Positions 17,861 to 23,852 of a stretch of 26,009 nucleotides of DNA are shown here, one piece after another (the first letter of the stretch is position 1; every line of letters starts with the position of its first letter). The DNA lies in the NCBI GenBank assembly GCA_023399095.1, contig JAEWQS010000014.1:1-26009 (forward strand), written 5' to 3'. This DNA is from Bacillota bacterium. GTDB lineage: Bacteria > Bacillota > Clostridia > Christensenellales > SZUA-584. Below the pieces are notes generated by a model that made no database searches, was not told the DNA's origin, and saw only the letters and a list, made by a program, of their open reading frames with translations. Made by a program: the position numbers and the translations under genes.

Positions 17861-17943
17861 TTATTCACCTCTTATGTCTGTTTCGTAATACTCAATTTTT
17901 GCATCCTTTGTCGGTTGGCTTTTCTGGAAACTATTATTAACAT

Positions 17944-17949
17944 ATTATA
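17944..17949 (-). promoter_or_regulatory. Possible -10 box upstream of the LuxR-type gene
   Basis: TATAAT on the minus strand, about 85 bp before the start codon. The -35 is poor (TGGTGT at 17-bp spacing), so this may be an activated or mis-assigned promoter. Confidence 0.3.
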
Positions 17950-17995
17950 CTATACTGAGTTGTTAAACACCATTGATTCTAGGAATTATATATCA

Positions 17996-18020
17996 TCCCC
18001 CAGGCGGCATGCCTATAGTT
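17996..18020. repeat. 25-bp intergenic repeat, copy 2
   Basis: Same orientation as copy 1 (8823-8847), with 23 of 25 bases identical. It contains the palindrome GGCATGCC (18006-18013). It lies between the LuxR-type regulator and the A+T-rich HIRAN gene pair. Confidence 0.8.
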
Positions 18021-18085
18021 CACATCTATACTGCGAATCATCACGTATGCTTCGACTCTCCGGCGTTCTAACAGGGCCTTTATCG

Positions 18086-18115
18086 AAGTTGTCCACCTGT
18101 CGTCAACGACAACTT
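18086..18115. other. Inverted repeats downstream of the HIRAN gene
   Basis: AAGTTGTC and GACAACTT form an 8-bp outer arm. An inner alternative TGTCG-TCAA-CGACA hairpin lies inside it. There is no T-run; it could be a weak terminator or an old element end. Confidence 0.35.
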
Positions 18116-18133
18116 TAATAAAGACAATCACCT

Positions 18134-18946
18134 TCAATCACTCATTTTAACGAAAATCTCTATAGACATACCAAGAACATGAGTGTATTTTCTTTTTGAA
18201 TATAACCGAGCGAACAATTCTTTACCACAATCCATTAACTGTGCAGGTATCACATTATGCTTCTTCGGGACATAGCCGAGCTTAATACCTGACTTATTAT
18301 ATATAGCAACGGCGTTTATATCATATTGATTCAGGGGTTCTCGTATGAGTTCAAGTTTATCCCCAACTGATGTACTCTCATCCGCTTCTCTCAAGTTCTC
18401 AATAAACCCTGAACCCGCTATGTTAACGAAGCCTAAAAAGAGACCACCTTCCCATTCAGTATTAGCAGATCTGTAATCCTCTACCTCTTGGGATAATTGT
18501 GTGAAATTGTATGGTTTAACTGCCGGTTTATTGATATCTTGTTTATGCGATGTGATTGCGTTTGGTTCGATTGCAACTGATATAACTATTTCTTTGTCAT
18601 CCAAATAATCTTTCTTTGTGACTGCACAATTGTCGTTTCTCTGATTAATCACGTCATTCTTCTTTTGATTGGATATGACCTGCTGTTTGAGAATTAAGTA
18701 AATAATTAGGCCTATTAAACCAATACTGCCTATAACGATTAACGCAGCCACAATGTTTTGAATCGCCACTGCGACAAGGATGACTATGATAATCGTTGAA
18801 GGGACTGTCCCGCAGCCTTTTCCACTGGAGGGGCAACCGCCACCGCCACCGCCGCTTGTTTGGGTATACGTGTAGTAATTATCAACATTGCTTTTCCATG
18901 AGCCTCCACTGTTAAATCCACCGCCACCTCCAAAGAAATCCGACAT
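18134..18946 (-). CDS. Membrane-anchored HIRAN-domain protein with Gly-rich N-terminus
   Basis: A 270-residue protein. ATG at 18946 is favoured because AGGAAGG lies 8 nt upstream; an ATG two codons earlier is too close. Residues 1-47 are glycine-rich with two Gly runs and a C-P-S-S-G-K-G-C motif. Residues 50-86 are strongly hydrophobic, either one long helix or a tight two-helix hairpin. A polar linker (about 88-165) leads to a HIRAN domain (about 171-260) with REPLNQYDINAVAIYN and LGYVPKKHN. HIRAN domains usually bind DNA 3' ends and are found fused to helicases or nucleases, or alone; a membrane-tethered one is unusual. No nuclease or helicase motif is present. The small acidic protein upstream is its only likely operon partner. 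The gene pair is A+T-rich relative to its surroundings. Confidence 0.82.
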   Translation of the reverse strand: MSDFFGGGGGFNSGGSWKSNVDNYYTYTQTSGGGGGGCPSSGKGCGTVPSTIIIVILVAVAIQNIVAALIVIGSIGLIGLIIYLILKQQVISNQKKNDVINQRNDNCAVTKKDYLDDKEIVISVAIEPNAITSHKQDINKPAVKPYNFTQLSQEVEDYRSANTEWEGGLFLGFVNIAGSGFIENLREADESTSVGDKLELIREPLNQYDINAVAIYNKSGIKLGYVPKKHNVIPAQLMDCGKELFARLYSKRKYTHVLGMSIEIFVKMSD

Positions 18947-19023
18947 TGCCATCACCTTCCTCTTATTGTTATTATCGCAAATAAGTGTACAAAAAGAGGG
19001 ACAGCAATTATTAGCCTCAAGCC

Positions 19024-19434
19024 TTAACAGCAATACGGCAAATGTTCTAATGAATCCACTCTCAGATCATACATAATATCCTGAAAGTCCTCCAAAAACT
19101 CATATAGATAGACTTCCTTCAGTTCTTTCTCCTCGCAATCGAAGATTATCTGTAAGTCGTCAGGAATGACCAACCAGCAACAGGTATACAGTACTTTCAG
19201 TATTCCAATCAAAATATCATATTGCCCTTGCTCATAAACAGCATTTAAGAAGACCTGCAATTCTTCCATTGAAGTTACATCATTCTGATATAGATTCCAT
19301 ACCTCGCTCAAGAGCGGCCAAGTATGCGCACCGGAAATAATGTTAACTTTAAAAGCGTTAATTGTTCTGTCTTCGTCGATTGAATTCTTCTCAATTAAAA
19401 CACTACGCAATTCGTTCCCATTCATTTGTTCCAT
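19024..19434 (-). CDS. Small acidic hypothetical protein, HIRAN operon partner
   Basis: A 136-residue protein with AGGAGG about 10 nt before its ATG. It is strongly acidic (runs such as DCEEKELKEVYLYEFLEDF), predicted all-helical and without signal peptide or transmembrane helix. It ends in LPYCC. The family is not recognised. It precedes the HIRAN gene by 77 nt on the same strand and shares its A+T-rich composition, so the two probably form a two-gene unit. A cytoplasmic adaptor or inhibitor role would be a guess. Confidence 0.7.
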   Translation of the reverse strand: MEQMNGNELRSVLIEKNSIDEDRTINAFKVNIISGAHTWPLLSEVWNLYQNDVTSMEELQVFLNAVYEQGQYDILIGILKVLYTCCWLVIPDDLQIIFDCEEKELKEVYLYEFLEDFQDIMYDLRVDSLEHLPYCC

Positions 19435-19492
19435 GACTCTGTTTCCTCCTAGAATTCTTCATATTTTTTGGATGTATAATTGATGAATACGA

Positions 19493-19516
19493 CTGTATTT
19501 AAACACTCAAATACAG
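19493..19516. promoter_or_regulatory. 8-bp perfect inverted repeat upstream of the acidic-protein gene
   Basis: CTGTATTT and AAATACAG flank an 8-nt loop; two further outer pairs form after one mismatch. It lies 58 bp upstream of the start at 19434, where an operator or leader hairpin would be expected. TATACA downstream (about 19475-19480) may be a -10. Confidence 0.4.
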
Positions 19517-19586
19517 CCGCGTTTGGCCAGTTTTGTACTATAAAGTCTATAGAATGATAAGGTGTTATATAAAAAGTGTAGTAAAA

Positions 19587-19685
19587 TGTAGTATAAAGCC
19601 TCCTGACAGCGGTTTTTTACCTCATTATCAGACGCTAAAAAACAGCCTCGAAATGTAGGCTGTTTTTACTTTTGTGTAGTATAAA
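19587..19685. repeat. Short direct repeats TGTAGTATAAA
   Basis: The 11-mer TGTAGTATAAA occurs at 19587-19597 and 19675-19685. A variant lacking TA lies at 19577-19586. The copies flank the hairpin at 19638-19667. Their nearness to a tRNA gene makes recombinase arm or attachment sites possible, but no integrase is in the window. Confidence 0.45.
19638..19667. terminator. Bidirectional rho-independent terminator
   Basis: AAAAACAGCCT and AGGCTGTTTTT form an 11-bp perfect stem with an 8-nt loop, with T-runs on both strands. It can stop read-through from the tRNA unit into the HIRAN pair. A competing TAAAAAAC/GTTTTTTA pairing (19612-19643) is also possible. Confidence 0.75.
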
Positions 19686-19711
19686 ATTCGGAGTATTTTT
19701 GGGCAATAAAA

Positions 19712-19740
19712 AACCCCGAAAGTGGCTTCACATCGGGGTT
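19712..19740 (-). terminator. Rho-independent terminator of tRNA-Arg
   Basis: On the minus strand AACCCCGA pairs with TCGGGGTT, and the run continues as TTTTTTATT. It begins 3 nt after the encoded CCA of the tRNA. The loop contains a small GTG/CAC inner pairing. Confidence 0.88.
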
Positions 19741-19743
19741 TTC

Positions 19744-19820
19744 TGGCGCACCCGAACGGATTCGAACCGGTGGCCTCACGCTTAGGAGGCGTGCGCTCTA
19801 TCCTACTGAGCTACGGGTGC
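19744..19820 (-). tRNA. tRNA-Arg (anticodon CCT), CCA encoded
   Basis: The minus strand folds as a cloverleaf: acceptor GCACCCG/CGGGTGC (7 bp), a D arm containing AGCTCAGTAGGATAGAGC, anticodon stem CACGC/GCGTG with loop CTCCTAA (anticodon CCT, decoding AGG), a T arm with loop TTCGAAT, then discriminator G and CCA. The T stem carries one C-T mismatch. It is followed directly by a terminator and preceded by a promoter and a partial copy of itself. Confidence 0.95.
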
Positions 19821-19852
19821 TCGTTGTGTCTTTTTGCCTCAAATCGCATCGG

Positions 19853-19892
19853 GTTAGGAGGCGGGCCCTCTATCCTACTGAGCTACGGGTGC
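19853..19892 (-). pseudogene. 5' half copy of tRNA-Arg(CCT)
   Basis: This stretch matches the first 40 nt of the intact tRNA (acceptor 5' strand, D arm, anticodon loop CTCCTAA) with about three differences in the anticodon stem. The similarity then stops, so no 3' half exists and it cannot make a tRNA. It is 32 bp upstream of the intact gene, in the same orientation and inside the same predicted transcript. Confidence 0.8.
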
Positions 19893-19902
19893 ATATACCA
19901 GC

Positions 19903-19924
19903 GGTGCACGTCAAAACGCGCACC
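19903..19924 (-). other. Hairpin in the tRNA leader
   Basis: GGTGCGCG and CGTGCACC pair over 8 bp (one G-T wobble) around TTTTGA. It sits between the promoter and the truncated tRNA copy; it may guide leader processing. Confidence 0.35.
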
Positions 19925-19929
19925 TTGTC

Positions 19930-19958
19930 ATTTTACAAACAAACGATGCAAAAGTCAA
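19930..19958 (-). promoter_or_regulatory. Promoter of the tRNA-Arg transcript
   Basis: On the minus strand TTGACT (19953-19958), a 17-bp spacer and TAAAAT (19930-19935). It lies just after the UPF0210 stop. Transcription would run through the half copy and then the intact tRNA. Confidence 0.7.
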
Positions 19959-19960
19959 CG

Positions 19961-21319
19961 TTAGTTACGAATACCCTGAAGCGGCGCAGGGATACGGCCG
20001 CCACGTTCAATCAGCCTGTTTGATCCACCCTTGGCGACATCCATAACCACCACACTACCAAGTAGCCCGCCATATTCCACGCACTCTCCCACCTTGCCAT
20101 CCGGTACCGGAATAATGCGTACCCCCGTCGTTTTCGAATTGATCACACCGATAGCCGCCTCATCCGCAATAATCGAAGATATTACGGTGTCCGGTGTATC
20201 GCCAGGGACGGCCACCATATCCAAACCCACGGAGCAAACAGCTGTCATGGCCTCAAGCTTTTCCAAAGACAATTGACCTTTCTGAACCGCTTCGATCATA
20301 CCCTCGTCTTCACTCACGGGAATAAACGCTCCAGAAAGACCGCCCACATGCGACGATGCCATCACGCCGCCTTTTTTGACTGCATCGTTGAGCAGAGCAA
20401 GTGCCGCCGTGGTGCCGTGCATGCCGCACACATCCACACCGATCTCCTCTAAAATTCGCGCCACGCTGTCTCCGATGGCCGGTGTGGGTGCTAGTGATAA
20501 ATCCACGATGCCAAACGGCACACCAAGCCGCTGCGATGCCTCTTTGGCCACAAGCTGGCCGACACGCGTCACGCGAAACGCTGTCTTCTTGATCACCTCG
20601 GCAACGACATCAAAGCTCTCACCCTTCACCTTTTCCAGAGCCGCTTTCACAACGCCTGGGCCGCTGACACCCACATTGATGGCACACTCAGGCTCTCCGG
20701 CGCCGCAGAATGCTCCCGCCATAAACGGATTGTCCTCAATGGCGTTAGCAAAAACCACAAACTTTGCGCAGCCGATACCGCCGCCTGATGCAGTCAGCAT
20801 TGCCGTTTCTTTGATCACACGCCCCATCTTTGCCACAGCATCCATGTTAATGCCTGAGCGTGTGCTCGCCACATTCACAAATGCGCAAACACGCTCCGTT
20901 GCAGAAAGCGCAGAAGGCAGTGAATCAATGAGCACCGTATCACTTTTGGTTTCCCCCTTGTGCACCAGCGCACCGAATCCGCCGATAAAATTCACGCTCG
21001 TGTCCACCGCAGCTTCATCAAGCGCTTTGGCGAAAATCGTATAGTCATTTAAGCCGCTCGATGCCGCAACCTCGGAAATTGGTGTCACAGAAATTCGCTT
21101 GTTGACAATCGGTACTCCAAATTCACGAGCAATTTCGTCGCCCACGCGCACAAGATCTTTGGCATACTTGTAAATCTTCTTTTTTATATTGTCACAGCAA
21201 ACGCGCGCGTCCGTGCTAACGCAATCGCGAAGCGATATGCCCATTGTGATGGTTCTCACATCAAGGTTCTCGGTGTCAATCATTTTAATCGTATCGAGCA
21301 CCTCATACTTGGAAATCAA
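19961..21319 (-). CDS. UPF0210 family protein (DUF711)
   Basis: A 452-residue cytoplasmic protein of normal family length. It starts with TTG (21319); GGGAGG lies 8 nt upstream, and the N-terminus MISKYEVLDTIKMIDTENLD matches family expectations. Conserved glycine-rich stretches include NFIGGFGALVHKG, GVSGPGVVK and GGLSGAFIPVSEDEG. Members are widespread in Clostridia and are often paired with an ACT-domain (UPF0237) gene. No such partner is visible upstream, where a broken unrelated small gene lies instead. The biochemical role is not established; structures relate the family to formate-lyase-like folds. Confidence 0.92.
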   Translation of the reverse strand: MISKYEVLDTIKMIDTENLDVRTITMGISLRDCVSTDARVCCDNIKKKIYKYAKDLVRVGDEIAREFGVPIVNKRISVTPISEVAASSGLNDYTIFAKALDEAAVDTSVNFIGGFGALVHKGETKSDTVLIDSLPSALSATERVCAFVNVASTRSGINMDAVAKMGRVIKETAMLTASGGGIGCAKFVVFANAIEDNPFMAGAFCGAGEPECAINVGVSGPGVVKAALEKVKGESFDVVAEVIKKTAFRVTRVGQLVAKEASQRLGVPFGIVDLSLAPTPAIGDSVARILEEIGVDVCGMHGTTAALALLNDAVKKGGVMASSHVGGLSGAFIPVSEDEGMIEAVQKGQLSLEKLEAMTAVCSVGLDMVAVPGDTPDTVISSIIADEAAIGVINSKTTGVRIIPVPDGKVGECVEYGGLLGSVVVMDVAKGGSNRLIERGGRIPAPLQGIRN

Positions 21320-21342
21320 TATGTCTTCCTCCCGTTAATCAA

Positions 21343-21604
21343 TTACCCATTATAATACGAATAGTCCGTATAATATACCCAGTAATCATAGTCTGCATCA
21401 ATTTTGCGCGCATACAGTTCAATCTGTGTACCAAAGCCGTCCGCAAAAGCCTCGTAATAGTAAACACCATCGTTGTCTATTAAAGGTCACAGCTGAATCT
21501 GTGCTATCGTAATACCCGGAGCTATTATAAACCAGGCTTTGCTGTTGCGCAATTACTAAGAAATGTGAAGCAAAATATTTCATATATATTACCAATAATA
21601 ACAT
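21343..21604 (-). pseudogene. Frameshifted remnant of a small Tyr/Asp-rich protein gene
   Basis: Two overlapping frames together read like one protein. The first (from about 21604) gives LVYNSSGYYDSTDSAVTFN. A shift of one base near 21480 then gives DNDGVYYYEAFADGFGTQIE and YWVYYTDYSYYNG, ending at TAA (21343-21345). In the second frame a TGA at 21487-21489 blocks extension. The N-terminal part has no ribosome site or signal peptide, so the 5' end may be lost too. The parent family is not recognised; the composition suggests the C-terminus of an exported protein. Confidence 0.45.
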
Positions 21605-21701
21605 TCTATGAAGCCGCTGTTAAATAACGTTTTTGGATGTTTAGCCATTTTAAAAACAACCGATATTATATGTGTAAACGATAAAGAAAGGATGGAGGCT
21701 A

Positions 21702-21776
21702 ATGAAAAAGCTGATTGCGGCGGGAGCAATGCTGTTGTTCGTGGGTTTATATTTTGTGGTTGGTATGATCGGCTGA
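21702..21776 (+). CDS. 24-residue single-TM membrane peptide
   Basis: A very short gene. ATG at 21702 follows GGAGG with 5-6 nt spacing. The product, starting MKKLIAAGAMLLFVGLY, is one transmembrane helix with a basic N-terminus (N-in). It ends at TGA (21774-21776) and is followed by its own terminator (21822-21857), so it is an independent transcript. Size and layout match small regulatory membrane peptides or membrane-complex subunits. A type I toxin is an alternative, but no antisense RNA promoter is evident. No clear sigma-A promoter is visible upstream. Confidence 0.6.
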   Translation: MKKLIAAGAMLLFVGLYFVVGMIG

Positions 21777-21821
21777 TTTAAAAACACATGAAAGGAGCAG
21801 CAAATGCTCAAAATCTAAAAG

Positions 21822-21857
21822 GAGCTTAAGGCCAAAACCCTTACGCTCTTTTATTTT
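21822..21857 (+). terminator. Terminator of the 24-residue peptide gene
   Basis: GAGCTTAAGG (21822-21831) pairs with CCTTACGCTC (21839-21848), one mismatch, 7-nt loop, followed by TTTTATTTT. Confidence 0.72.
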
Positions 21858-21902
21858 GAATCACTCCAAAAAAGGTACGCTTTTCGGATGCCCGTAACGA
21901 AA

Positions 21903-21924
21903 AAAGCGGCCGGTCAGCCGCTTT
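21903..21924 (-). terminator. Terminator of the uppP-pepV-DUF378 operon
   Basis: On the minus strand AAAGCGGC and GCCGCTTT form an 8-bp stem with a 6-nt loop, followed by TTT. It lies 12 nt after the DUF378 stop. Confidence 0.85.
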
Positions 21925-21936
21925 CCATATCTATTC

Positions 21937-22134
21937 TTATTTTTCTCTGTGTTTGACCCTAGGTACCAACATGATTGCCCATAATCCGGCAAGGCCCACC
22001 AGTGCATAAATAATTCTGGAGACAATTGCAGACTGACCGCCAAAAATTGCGGCAACGAGGTCGAACTGGAAAAACCCGATAAGACCCCAATTGATGGCCC
22101 CGATTATGACCAGTATCATTGCAACGATATTCAA
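21937..22134 (-). CDS. DUF378 family small membrane protein
   Basis: A 65-residue protein. TTG at 22134 is the likely start: AAAGGAG, lying inside the preceding gene's end, is 9 nt upstream, whereas a TTG at 22143 would touch the ribosome site. The sequence reads MNIVAMILVIIGAINWGLIG, then FDLVAAIFGG, then SRIIYALVGLAGLWAI, the two-helix DUF378 pattern with the conserved INWG and DLVAAI. Function is unknown. It is the last gene of the uppP operon, starting 5 nt after the stop of the preceding gene. Confidence 0.88.
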   Translation of the reverse strand: MNIVAMILVIIGAINWGLIGFFQFDLVAAIFGGQSAIVSRIIYALVGLAGLWAIMLVPRVKHREK

Positions 22135-22139
22135 GCAAA

Positions 22140-22442
22140 TCAACTCCTTTCGTGCTTATTATCCGCAAAACACTCCGGAGTTATCAAATTTTTGTCCTTT
22201 TTGTTCTTACCAATTGCTTCTATTTCTAATGTATCGAATTCGACGCTTTCCACAAAATCATCCGCGTAAAATACTGTTCTTCTAAACGCTTTTATTTCCG
22301 CATGATGCTTAGCACAAATAATCGGCTTGGAAAGATCCAGCCGATCACATATCGCGGATATAGCACTTAGAAAATCCTTTTCTTCAAGCGTCACATCCGT
22401 CTTCATACTGTCTTCAATTTTTATCTTTCCCCAATATCTCAA
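22140..22442 (-). CDS. Conserved hypothetical protein of Firmicutes
   Basis: A 100-residue cytoplasmic protein starting with TTG (22442), 6 nt after the pepV stop, with only a weak ribosome site; translation is probably coupled. I keep this start because the N-terminus [M]RYWGKIKI followed by a short acidic stretch is typical of a small uncharacterised family that also shares an ICDRLDLSKPI-like motif, a basic middle and a closing FDTLEIEAI. An ATG at residue 13 is the alternative. Function is unknown. Confidence 0.7.
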   Translation of the reverse strand: MRYWGKIKIEDSMKTDVTLEEKDFLSAISAICDRLDLSKPIICAKHHAEIKAFRRTVFYADDFVESVEFDTLEIEAIGKNKKDKNLITPECFADNKHERS

Positions 22443-22448
22443 AGGTGC

Positions 22449-23828
22449 TCACTCACAAAGCTTGATAATCGCGTTCGCGATAATTTCCGCGTTTTTGATC
22501 AGGCTGTCAATATCGATATATTCATCCGGCCCATGCTCCACATTGGGCTGCCCGGGAAACAACGATCCAAATGTGACTGCGTTTTCAAACGCACGCGCAT
22601 ATGTCGCGCCGCCGATGGAGATGCAATACGCATCTTTGCCTGTGACCTCGGTATAGGCTTCTTTAAGCGCTGTGACCAACGGGCTGTCCTCGGGCACAAA
22701 ATGTGAATCCAGTGTATGCTGATATTTTATGTGAAATGCATCAAAATGCTTTTGAAGCTTTTCTTCGACAAATTTGCGCTCAATCGTTATGGGATAGCGG
22801 ATATCAATACCCGCTTTTAATACACCGTCACTTAAGTTCAAAGTGCCAAGGTTAAACGTTAATTTACCGGATACCTCATCGGATAAACCAAGCTCCACAG
22901 GCTCGCCGTTATAGTATGTGCCAACTTTGTTTGCCAGCAAATAGATAGCTTCTGACGTTTTTCCTGAAGCCAGCGGCAGTGTGCCGAGGTAGTGCAGCAG
23001 CGAAGCCGCCGCGTTAATCCCCTGCTCCGGCCTTGAGCCGTGTGCGCTCCTGCCAATTGCTTGAATTCTGACAAGTCCGTCACCGCCATCCTGCGCGCTA
23101 AGCGTGGCGCCTATGGGGCATTTGTAGCTCCCAAGGCTCTTTTGTATGGTCGATAAGGGTGCTGCTATCACACATTCCGCTTTGTTTGGTACCACATTAA
23201 TTCGCGTACCCGCGGAAAAGCTTTTTACGCTGATGCCGGCTTCATTTTTGGATCCTTCAACGGACAGCACCACATGCAGCAAACCCTTTTCGGCATTGAT
23301 TACCGGGTATTCCCCATCCGGAGAAAACGCGATATCGGGCAGCGGTTCATGCTTCTTGTAAAAATCCATGTCCGCCCAACCGGATTCCTCATCGGCGCCA
23401 AAAATAAGGCGAACCTTTTTGTTAAGCTGCACACAGTTATCACTGAGCGCTTTGATTGCATAAAGCGCCGCAATACAAGGCCCCTTGTCATCTATCGCGC
23501 CACGGCCGTATATCCTGCCATCCTTCTCAATTCCTTCAAAGGCAGGCATTGTCCAGCCGTCGCCCATGGGAACCACGTCGATGTGCGTCAAAATGCCCAG
23601 CATTTCGTCGCCATAACCGTAATCCACATACGCCATATGCCCATATAAATTGACACATTCCAAATCCATTCTTTCGGCTGTGCTCTGAACAAACATCAGC
23701 GCATCAAATATACCCTTCCCATATGGCATATTGGGCTGGCTCTCACTTTTGACACTTTCTATTTTCAAGAAGCTCTTAAGAACTTCCACCATTTCCTGCC
23801 TGTATGGCTCAAAAGAAAAATCAAGCAT
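22449..23828 (-). CDS. pepV: M20 family dipeptidase (PepV / Sapep type)
   Basis: A 459-residue cytoplasmic zinc dipeptidase. AAGGAGG is 3 nt before an ATG at 23834 and 9 nt before the ATG at 23828; I favour the latter. Motifs match PepV in order: THIDVVPMGDGW with metal His at about 82 and Asp84; RGAIDDKGP with the bridging Asp near 114; GADEESGW with catalytic and metal Glu at about 147-148; SPDGEYPV with Asp171; and EHGPDEYID near the C-terminus with the last His. The insertion typical of PepV-type monomers is present in the middle. It hydrolyses dipeptides for amino acid recycling. It starts 25 nt after uppP in the same operon. Confidence 0.92.
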   Translation of the reverse strand: MLDFSFEPYRQEMVEVLKSFLKIESVKSESQPNMPYGKGIFDALMFVQSTAERMDLECVNLYGHMAYVDYGYGDEMLGILTHIDVVPMGDGWTMPAFEGIEKDGRIYGRGAIDDKGPCIAALYAIKALSDNCVQLNKKVRLIFGADEESGWADMDFYKKHEPLPDIAFSPDGEYPVINAEKGLLHVVLSVEGSKNEAGISVKSFSAGTRINVVPNKAECVIAAPLSTIQKSLGSYKCPIGATLSAQDGGDGLVRIQAIGRSAHGSRPEQGINAAASLLHYLGTLPLASGKTSEAIYLLANKVGTYYNGEPVELGLSDEVSGKLTFNLGTLNLSDGVLKAGIDIRYPITIERKFVEEKLQKHFDAFHIKYQHTLDSHFVPEDSPLVTALKEAYTEVTGKDAYCISIGGATYARAFENAVTFGSLFPGQPNVEHGPDEYIDIDSLIKNAEIIANAIIKLCE

Positions 23829-23852
23829 GTACATGAGCCTCCTTTATTTATA

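Larger units (their letters stand above)
17979..18137 (-). pseudogene. Possible 52-codon gene remnant after the HIRAN gene
   Basis: An open stretch with a TTG that overlaps the HIRAN gene stop (TTGA) and ends at TAG (17979-17981). The segment VVVDDRWTTSIKALLE reminds me of the C-terminal tail of type I restriction methylase subunits (HsdM), but I cannot verify this, and the rest looks like out-of-family sequence that runs through the 25-bp repeat. It may equally be non-coding. Confidence 0.25.
19435..19743. other. Non-coding stretch with hairpins and short repeats
   Basis: About 310 bp without a convincing gene. It holds an 8-bp hairpin at 19493-19516, short repeats of TGTAGTA(TA)AA at 19577, 19587 and 19675, a strong bidirectional hairpin at 19638-19667 and the tRNA terminator at 19712-19740. 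Composition is A+T-rich. It separates the HIRAN pair from the tRNA gene and has the look of a boundary or scar. Confidence 0.6.

Noticed and set aside
19853..19892. A second functional tRNA
   Set aside because: The 3' half (T arm and acceptor 3' strand) is absent and the anticodon stem does not pair.
20376..21044. 222-codon plus-strand open frame
   Set aside because: Antisense shadow of the UPF0210 gene; its Ser/Thr/Pro/Ala-rich translation and lack of a ribosome site indicate it is not real.
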